A stretch of DNA of 26,539 nucleotides from JAVVVD01 sp964642795 (lineage in GTDB: Bacteria; Bacillota; Clostridia; Christensenellales; CAG-138): the NCBI GenBank assembly GCA_964642795.1, contig CAZXRQ010000026.1, positions 1 to 26,539 of the forward strand, in the 5' to 3' direction. A model generated the notes under the pieces. The model worked only from the letters and a program-made list of their open reading frames with translations, was not told where the DNA came from and did not search any database. Within the stretch, counting starts at the first letter, position 1. The number at the start of each line of letters is the position of its first letter. The position numbers were made by a program, and so were the translations under genes. Of this stretch, positions 21,636-26,539 are shown in pieces.

Positions 21636-23234
21636 ATGAAACAGAACCATCCCGCTAAAAGCCCCGCATCTGCCAACCGGCCTGCGGAGGCCTTGACGAC
21701 GATATTTGTCTCCGCGTTGTTCCTTATACTGCCTCTTGCCGTTCACGATACATTCCATGATGCCACGGGAGCAAAACACATCGTGTTCTGTATGCTTTCG
21801 GGCGCATACCTGCTTGCGCTGGGCTGTATATGTTTGGCAAGGCTTATTAGGCACAGGCCGCTGTACGGCGCAAAGCTCGCTCCTGCGGACTGGTTTTTTG
21901 TTGTCTTCCTTGCTGCGGGCATCGCAGCGTCGCTGCTGTCGGGCTATGCGGCAAATGCCGTAATTGCGCACGACAACCGCTATCAGGGCATAGTTACAAT
22001 GCTGCTGTACGGCGCGCTGTTCCTTGCGCTCAGACGCTATGGGCACTTTACGCCCGCACTGCGCTTTTTCATGCTTTTTGCATACGTCATCGTCTGTACT
22101 CTGGGCATACTTAACCAGCTTCAGCTAGACCCGCTCGGGTATATATCGGCGCTGATCCCCTCCGACCATTCAAGATTTACCTCCACAATAGGCAACATCG
22201 GTTTTTACGGCGCATACTGCGTGCTGCTGTTCCCCATACCTTTATCGCTGTTCCTGCGCGCACGCAAAAGAAGAGCTTCCGCGCTATATGCCGCTATTAC
22301 GCTGATAGGTCTGTTCGGGACCATGGCAGCGAGCACTGAAAGCTCCCTTATGGGGCTGCTTACAGCGCTTTTGATACTTCCCATGCTTTGCCCTGATGAG
22401 CATACCCTCAAGCGGTATTTCTATACGCTGCCGGCGCTTATACTGGCCATGCAGCTGTACGCGCATACGGTGCTGGCGTTCGATGGCTACAGTCTGTCCC
22501 GCCTGACTCGGCTGCTGCTCAGCTATCCGCTTTGGGCGGCGGCGCTGGCCGTCACCGTTATACTCGCCCTGCTTGCCCGCAAATGGACGGCCGAAGGCGT
22601 TTTGCGCGTAAAGCGCGCATACCAGATCGTCTTGTTCTCCCTGTTAGGTGCGGGTATAGCCGCTATCGTGCTTATAAACCTATTCTTTGCTGACGCCATG
22701 CCTCCGCTGATTGCAAAATATGCCGTGATAACCCCCGAATGGGGCACCGACAGGGGACGCATATGGCAGGGCATGATGAAGCTGGAGGCGGACTTCTCGC
22801 CCATGCAGCTGGCGATAGGCGGCGGCAGCGGCTGCGTGGCAAGATGGGACATCGAGCACAGGTTGTTTGCAGACGCCATAATAGACTCCGCGCACAATGA
22901 GTATCTGCACTATTTAGCTACGCACGGAATAATCGGCCTTGCGGCATATCTGGCGTTTATAGGCTCCTCCGTTTCCCGCGGGCTCAAGCGCGGAGACGAT
23001 CTCACACGCTGCTATGTATGCGGCTGTATCGCATATGCGGTTCAAGCCACGGTAAATATTGCCCAGCCGTTCACCACACCGATGTTCCTCGCACTGATGT
23101 TCCTGCTTCCCTCCTCTCCCCGCACGGACGGGCAGACGCTTGAACGCAAGTATGCCTCGGTATACCTTGCCATCGGGCTGGCCGGGGCTTTGGCGGCGTT
23201 TGCCGTCGGGCTCATATTCACTACCCCAGCCTGA
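21636..23234 (+). CDS. O-antigen ligase-like membrane protein (Wzy_C family)
   Basis: This 532-aa polytopic membrane protein has about twelve helices. A large outside loop (roughly residues 355-430) ends in DSAHNEYLHYLATHGIIGLAAYL near 416-438, the recognisable motif of O-antigen ligase/polymerase (Wzy_C) proteins. Relatives join or polymerise lipid-linked glycans, or glycosylate proteins, on the outer face of the membrane. A monoderm relative would act on a cell-wall or capsular glycan, or on a glycoprotein. No glycosyltransferases or flippase are adjacent, so its partner pathway cannot be read here. A weak GGAAAGG ribosome site lies 6 nt before the ATG. Confidence 0.85.
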   Translation: MKQNHPAKSPASANRPAEALTTIFVSALFLILPLAVHDTFHDATGAKHIVFCMLSGAYLLALGCICLARLIRHRPLYGAKLAPADWFFVVFLAAGIAASLLSGYAANAVIAHDNRYQGIVTMLLYGALFLALRRYGHFTPALRFFMLFAYVIVCTLGILNQLQLDPLGYISALIPSDHSRFTSTIGNIGFYGAYCVLLFPIPLSLFLRARKRRASALYAAITLIGLFGTMAASTESSLMGLLTALLILPMLCPDEHTLKRYFYTLPALILAMQLYAHTVLAFDGYSLSRLTRLLLSYPLWAAALAVTVILALLARKWTAEGVLRVKRAYQIVLFSLLGAGIAAIVLINLFFADAMPPLIAKYAVITPEWGTDRGRIWQGMMKLEADFSPMQLAIGGGSGCVARWDIEHRLFADAIIDSAHNEYLHYLATHGIIGLAAYLAFIGSSVSRGLKRGDDLTRCYVCGCIAYAVQATVNIAQPFTTPMFLALMFLLPSSPRTDGQTLERKYASVYLAIGLAGALAAFAVGLIFTTPA

Positions 23235-23266
23235 GCTTTTCGCCTTTGCGCCGCCCTTATCCGCGC

Positions 23267-23295
23267 TTGCATACACCGCTGTATTTGTTTATACT
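23267..23295 (+). promoter_or_regulatory. Promoter of tetR-family gene
   Basis: -35 TTGCAT (23267-23272), 17-nt spacer, -10 TATACT (23290-23295); the predicted start is near 23302. Confidence 0.7.
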
Positions 23296-23306
23296 GAATA
23301 TATGAT

Positions 23307-23324
23307 CGGTCGATTGGCCGACCG
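23307..23324 (+). promoter_or_regulatory. Probable TetR-family operator
   Basis: An 18-bp palindrome has CGGTCG (23307-23312) and CGACCG (23319-23324) separated by 6 nt. It starts about 5 nt after the predicted transcription start, upstream of the regulator's own gene. Position and symmetry suggest autorepression. Confidence 0.6.
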
Positions 23325-23347
23325 GTGCGCAATAGGGGGGTGACGAT

Positions 23348-23908
23348 ATGCCGCGCAAGCATGGAGAATACGCCAGCGTACGCGAATGTATACTTGCAGT
23401 ATCCGCGCGCCTGTTTGCCGAGACCGGCGTACGCGGCGCGAGCCTCAACGATATAGCGGACGCTGCGCAGCTTGCCAAGGGCACCCTGTATTACTATTAC
23501 CCCGCCAAGGACAATCTGGTGCTGGAGGTGGCAGGAATAAACGCCGCCGCGTTCACCGACGATGTGTTTTTGTGGGTAAGCACCCTCTCGCGCGAAAGCT
23601 CGCTGCACGACTCCGCAGAAAAGCTGGTAGTCGCGCTCTGCTCCGACGTACAGCGGATGCGGCTGCACGCCGTGCTGTGCGCCGAGGCGTCCTCCAGCAA
23701 TCCCGCGCTGAGCGCGCTGCTCATAAACGCATACCACGAATGGACGGTGATGCTGGAGCTGGGCATACTCAAGCTGCAGGCAATGCCGGATGTGCATATG
23801 CGCAGCCAACTTTTTTTCGCCTGTTTGGATGGCTTCATGCTGCAATCCCCCGCAAGCCTTACAGAGCTGGACACTAGCATGCTGGTAAACGTGCTGTGCG
23901 GCGGGTAA
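23348..23908 (+). CDS. TetR/AcrR-family transcriptional regulator
   Basis: This 186-aa regulator has an N-terminal helix-turn-helix domain (about 10-58): AVSARLFAETGVRGASLNDIADAA, then the recognition helix in KGTLYYYYPAKDNLV. The C-terminal ligand-binding and dimer domain is divergent, and no effector can be named. GGGGGG (from 23335) serves as ribosome site, 7 nt from the ATG. The gene is monocistronic, with a promoter and palindrome upstream and a terminator downstream, so no target gene is linked. The upstream membrane glycan gene is on the same strand but has its stop 113 nt earlier. Autorepression is inferred from the palindrome. Confidence 0.93.
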   Translation: MPRKHGEYASVRECILAVSARLFAETGVRGASLNDIADAAQLAKGTLYYYYPAKDNLVLEVAGINAAAFTDDVFLWVSTLSRESSLHDSAEKLVVALCSDVQRMRLHAVLCAEASSSNPALSALLINAYHEWTVMLELGILKLQAMPDVHMRSQLFFACLDGFMLQSPASLTELDTSMLVNVLCGG

Positions 23909-23935
23909 ACAGCCGCAGCAAGGCGACCATTCCCC

Positions 23936-23958
23936 GCCTCGTACCGGAGGCCTTTTTA
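23936..23958 (+). terminator. Intrinsic terminator of tetR-family gene
   Basis: A 5-bp GCCTC/GAGGC stem with a 6-nt loop is followed by CTTTTTATTT. The stem is short, so termination may be partial. Confidence 0.65.
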
Positions 23959-23975
23959 TTTATGCGGCGTACGGG

Positions 23976-24004
23976 TTGCAAAAGCGCCCGCCGTGGGATA
24001 AAAT
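23976..24004 (+). promoter_or_regulatory. Sigma-A promoter of asnS
   Basis: -35 TTGCAA (23976-23981), 17-nt spacer, -10 TAAAAT (23999-24004); the predicted start is near 24011. The leader is only about 30 nt, so asnS has no T-box. Confidence 0.75.
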
Positions 24005-24040
24005 ACAGTTTAATATTTGTATGTATCGGAGGATAATATC

Positions 24041-25423
24041 ATGGTAAAGCTGGCTGAGCTTGTACGGGCGCCCGAAAAGCACACCGGAGCGATAACGGTA
24101 TCCGGTTGGATAAAGACCGCGCGCGAAAGCAAGAATATAGGCTTTATCGAGCTTACGGACGGCTCCTGCTTCAAAACCGTCCAAATAGTATATGAGCACG
24201 GCGATATAGACCCCGCCGCCATAAAGGATTTTTGCACGGGCTGCGCCATAGAGGTAACGGGCGAGCTGGTGCTTACGCCGGACGCGCCCCAGCCATTCGA
24301 GGTGAAGGCCTCAAGCATAACCGTGCTTGGCGGCTGCGCTGCGGACTATCCGCTGCAGAAAAAGCGCCACAGTTTGGAGTTTTTGCGCACCATACAGCAT
24401 CTGCGGCCCCGCACAAATACCTTCCAGGCAGTATACCGCGTGCGCGCGGTGGTTGCGCAGGCAATACACCGTTTCTTTGATGAGCGCGGGTTTTTGTACG
24501 TCCACACCCCGATAATCACCGGCAGCGACTGCGAGGGCGCAGGCGAGATGTTTCAGGTGACCACGCTGGGTATAAGCGACCCGCCGCGCACGGAGGACGG
24601 CAAGGTGGACTATTCTGAGGACTTCTTCGCCAAGCCCGCCAACCTCACTGTGAGCGGCCAGCTCTACGGAGAGGCGTTCGCGCTGGCGTTCGGCGACATA
24701 TACACGTTTGGCCCGACGTTCCGCGCAGAGGATTCCAACACCGCCCGCCACGCCGCAGAGTTTTGGATGATTGAGCCCGAGATGGCGTTTTGCGACCTCG
24801 CAGGCGACATGGACGTAGCCGAGGCTATGGTAAAATACATAATACGCACGGTGATGGAGCGCTGCCCCGACGAGCTGGAGTTCTTCAACAAGTTTGTGGA
24901 TAACACACTGCTTGAGCGGCTGGATAACGTTGTAAACAGCGAATTTGCACGCATTACCTACACCGAGGCCGTCGAGCTGCTCAAAAGCAGCGGCGTGGAA
25001 TTCAAGTACCCCGTTGAATGGGGCTGCGACCTGCAAACCGAGCACGAGCGCTATATAACCGAGCAGATATACAACAAGCCCGTATTCGTAACGGACTACC
25101 CCAAGGCGATCAAGGCGTTTTACATGCGCATAAACGATGACAACAACACCGTGGCAGCGGCGGATCTGCTGGTTCCCGGCGTGGGCGAGATAATCGGCGG
25201 CAGTCAGCGTGAGGAGCGCTACGACGTGCTGATGCAGCGCATTGAGGAGCTGGGCATGGATATGAGCGGCTACGATTGGTATCTCGACCTTAGGCGCTAC
25301 GGTGGCGTAAAGCACGCAGGCTACGGGCTGGGCTTTGAGCGGATGGTAATGTACGTTACCGGCGTTGCGAACATACGCGACGTGCTCCCCTTCCCCCGCA
25401 CCACCGGCAGCATGGACAGCTGA
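24041..25423 (+). CDS. asnS: Asparaginyl-tRNA synthetase
   Basis: This 460-aa class IIb synthetase charges tRNA-Asn directly. The N-terminal OB-fold anticodon domain covers about 15-100 (VSGWIKTARESKNIGFIELTDGS). Motif 2 lies near 227-250 (FRAEDSNTARHAAEFWMIEPEMAF) and motif 3 near 428-440 (GYGLGFERMVMYV). The protein ends in VLPFPR plus seven residues. The AEFWMIEPE form is that of AsnRS rather than AspRS. The ATG at 24041 is used because GGAGG (24028-24032) lies 8 nt upstream; an in-frame ATG at 24017 precedes that site. It is monocistronic with its own promoter and terminator. Confidence 0.97.
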   Translation: MVKLAELVRAPEKHTGAITVSGWIKTARESKNIGFIELTDGSCFKTVQIVYEHGDIDPAAIKDFCTGCAIEVTGELVLTPDAPQPFEVKASSITVLGGCAADYPLQKKRHSLEFLRTIQHLRPRTNTFQAVYRVRAVVAQAIHRFFDERGFLYVHTPIITGSDCEGAGEMFQVTTLGISDPPRTEDGKVDYSEDFFAKPANLTVSGQLYGEAFALAFGDIYTFGPTFRAEDSNTARHAAEFWMIEPEMAFCDLAGDMDVAEAMVKYIIRTVMERCPDELEFFNKFVDNTLLERLDNVVNSEFARITYTEAVELLKSSGVEFKYPVEWGCDLQTEHERYITEQIYNKPVFVTDYPKAIKAFYMRINDDNNTVAAADLLVPGVGEIIGGSQREERYDVLMQRIEELGMDMSGYDWYLDLRRYGGVKHAGYGLGFERMVMYVTGVANIRDVLPFPRTTGSMDS

Positions 25424-25476
25424 ATACACCCGTATTTAGAATAATAAGCGTCCCAACATCATAAACATACATTACG

Positions 25477-25509
25477 AAACCAAAGCAATAATAACGCTTT
25501 GGTTTTTGT
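25477..25509 (+). terminator. Intrinsic terminator of asnS
   Basis: A 10-bp stem (25477-25486 with 25496-25505) with a 9-nt loop merges into a TTTTT tract. Confidence 0.82.
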
Positions 25510-25534
25510 ATAGATATACCTTTTGCGGTAAATA
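25506..25534 (+). promoter_or_regulatory. Possible promoter of SANT/Myb-like gene
   Basis: -35 TTGTAT (25506-25511), 17-nt spacer, -10 TAAATA (25529-25534). The AT-rich region allows other choices, and a sporulation sigma factor cannot be excluded. Confidence 0.35.
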
Positions 25535-25572
25535 ATGATATCAACAATACTAAACCTTAGTCAGGGGGACAT

Positions 25573-26022
25573 ATGCTTATGACAGTTAACAAAAAAGGCT
25601 CTGCACACTCGGGCTGGCGCAGTCAGGAGGATGAGCTGCTGTTTGAACGGGTGGAGCAGGGAAGAAGGTGCGGTATGCCGCTGAAGGCTGTGTTCTTTGA
25701 CGTGGCCAAGCGCACGGGGCGGCAGCCCAACAGCGTGCGCAACTACTATTACGCAAGGGTACGCGCGGGGGATCCGGCGCTTTCCGGCGCGCATTGCAGC
25801 GCGTTCGTACCCTTCACTCAGGATGAGGAGCTGCGGCTGCTAAAAACCGTGCTTACTAAACATGCCGCCGGGAAAAGCGTGCGCGCCATAGCACTGGAGC
25901 TGGGCAACGGCGACGACAAGCAAATGCTGCGCTATCAAAACAAATACCGCGCCCTGATTAAAAGCGCCCCCGCGCAGGTGCGCGAAGCGCCATCGCCGAT
26001 CTCGCGCGAAGAAGGTTTTTAA
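25573..26022 (+). CDS. 5' part of split gene: two SANT/Myb-like DNA-binding domains
   Basis: This 149-aa frame encodes two SANT/Myb-like helix-turn-helix units. The first is about 14-64 (GWRSQEDELLFERV then GRQPNSVRNYYYARV). The second is about 80-130 (FTQDEELRLLKTVL then MLRYQNKYRALIK). Tryptophan or aromatic residues sit at the expected positions, reminiscent of RsfA-type regulators, but this is not a confirmed member. After SAPAQVREA (131-139) the frame runs into 10 unrelated residues and stops at TAA 26020-26022. That tail comes from a 61-bp insertion. Removing it joins the frame exactly to the downstream frame, giving a 284-aa protein. GGGGG (25564-25568) precedes ATG 25573; ATG 25579 has the better spacing. 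Confidence 0.75.
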   Translation: MLMTVNKKGSAHSGWRSQEDELLFERVEQGRRCGMPLKAVFFDVAKRTGRQPNSVRNYYYARVRAGDPALSGAHCSAFVPFTQDEELRLLKTVLTKHAAGKSVRAIALELGNGDDKQMLRYQNKYRALIKSAPAQVREAPSPISREEGF

Positions 26023-26049
26023 AAGCGCCCCCGCGCAGGTGCGCGAAGC
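25958..26049 (+). repeat. 31-bp direct repeat flanking a frame-breaking insertion
   Basis: Bases 25958-25988 and 26019-26049 are identical over 31 nt and are offset by 61 nt, with 30 nt of unrelated sequence between. Both copies encode KSAPAQVREA, in frames that differ by one. Mismatches at both ends (25957/26018 and 25989/26050) define the repeat exactly. Confidence 0.95.
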
Positions 26050-26488
26050 CCTGCGCCAGCTGGAGGCGGAGGGGATACCCGCGTTTGATCCGTATGCAAT
26101 AAGGCCCGCCAAAAAGGCGCAGCCAAACAACCTGGTGGACGTGGTAAGCGCCGTGGTAAACGATTTGGACCGGGTAGAAGGTTTGGATGTTACTGTTTTT
26201 TTTGAAAACCTGGGCGCGCTGGCGCTTGCAGCGGGAAGGCGCACAGAAGCCGCGCAGCATAGCGGCGAGCTGGATGAGTTAAAGGCCAAATGCCGCTCCC
26301 AGCAGGCAGAGCTATGCGCCCAGCGCGAGCGTTTCAACGCGCTGCTTGGCCTGCACCGGCAGCTAATAAGCGTAAACCGCGAATTTCTGGGGCTTACCGG
26401 CGTTACCAAGATGAGCGCCCTTTCCGGCTACATCCACGAGCTTTCGCAAAACGTTGAGGATTGCGAAAAGCTGCTCAGGGAATACTGA
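26039..26488 (+). CDS. 3' part of split gene: coiled-coil C-terminal half
   Basis: This 149-codon frame opens at a GTG inside the second repeat copy and reads through a NNLVDVVSAVVNDLDRVEG helix, a VTVFFENLGALALAAGRR segment and a long coiled coil (about 73-115). It ends with SALSGYIHELSQNVEDCEKLLREY. There is no ribosome site or promoter of its own, and the first residues repeat the end of the upstream frame. It is therefore best read as the remainder of the SANT/Myb-like gene rather than a separate gene. It would be expressed only if the insertion is an artefact, is bypassed by frameshifting, or through weak internal initiation. Confidence 0.65.
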   Translation: MREALRQLEAEGIPAFDPYAIRPAKKAQPNNLVDVVSAVVNDLDRVEGLDVTVFFENLGALALAAGRRTEAAQHSGELDELKAKCRSQQAELCAQRERFNALLGLHRQLISVNREFLGLTGVTKMSALSGYIHELSQNVEDCEKLLREY

Positions 26489-26502
26489 TACGCTCCATCA
26501 TG

Positions 26503-26537
26503 CGGCCTTATACCCCAGCGTATAAGGCCGGCTTTTT
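26503..26537 (+). terminator. Intrinsic terminator at window end
   Basis: An 11-bp stem (26503-26513 with 26520-26530) with a CCCAGC loop is followed by GCTTTTTT. It ends the split SANT/Myb-like gene. Confidence 0.92.
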
Positions 26538-26539
26538 TG

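Noticed and set aside
23236..23347. Insertion or attachment site suggested by the palindrome before tetR
   Set aside because: No integrase, transposase or flanking repeat; an operator for the adjacent regulator explains it better.
24311..25429. 372-codon minus-strand frame opposite asnS
   Set aside because: It is antisense to a fully recognised synthetase, with no start signals or domain.
25573..26488. Two independent small genes at the right edge
   Set aside because: The second frame has no ribosome site, begins inside a repeat of the first, and joins to it perfectly when 61 nt are removed.

Overview
The window looks like a GC-rich chromosome segment from an anaerobic, probably spore-lineage member of the Firmicutes (class Clostridia). 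The evidence is a T-box leader in front of thrS, HPr kinase/phosphorylase, a YtxC-type sporulation-associated protein beside thrS, clean AGGAGG ribosome sites, sigma-A promoters close to TTGACA/TATAAT, and accessory genes of selenium-dependent molybdenum hydroxylases. An oddity is strong use of the Ile codon ATA: by hand count 27 of 35 Ile codons in thrS and 20 of 27 in asnS. No phage, transposon or CRISPR array was seen.

Layout. (1) 1-118: two perfect hairpins. (2) 119-3843, minus strand: a four-gene operon with a FecCD/BtuCD-type importer (permease, ATPase, lipoprotein binding protein) and a small SAM methyltransferase, facing (3) yqeC-yqeB (4027-5537, plus) across a divergent promoter region. 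Together these suggest metal or oxyanion supply for a Mo/Se hydroxylase, but the substrate is inferred. (4) 5583-11973, minus strand: seven tightly packed genes from one promoter, namely Cof-type HAD, hprK, ROK sugar kinase, HAD phosphatase, copper chaperone, CopA and a Cys-rich DUF2284 protein. This joins sugar control to copper export. (5) 12122-12370: a small membrane protein with its own promoter and terminator. (6) uvrC (minus), apparently leaderless, behind a ytxC-like gene. (7) Divergently, a consensus promoter, a T-box and thrS. (8) Minus strand: a Pit phosphate transporter and its DUF47 partner. (9) tRNA-Leu(GAG) with a perfect promoter and an 18-bp terminator stem. (10) Minus strand: a CDP-alcohol phosphatidyltransferase, then a solitary ABC binding lipoprotein. 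(11) Plus strand: an O-antigen-ligase-like membrane protein, a TetR regulator with a palindrome at its own start site, and asnS. (12) At the right edge, an uncharacterised protein with two SANT/Myb-like domains and a coiled coil, split into two frames by a 61-bp insertion carrying a 31-bp direct repeat.

Most of the window is ordinary core genome. The points most worth a second look are the split SANT/Myb gene and its slippery stop, the importer plus methyltransferase facing yqeC/yqeB, leaderless uvrC, the altered threonine pocket of ThrRS, and the ATA codon preference.
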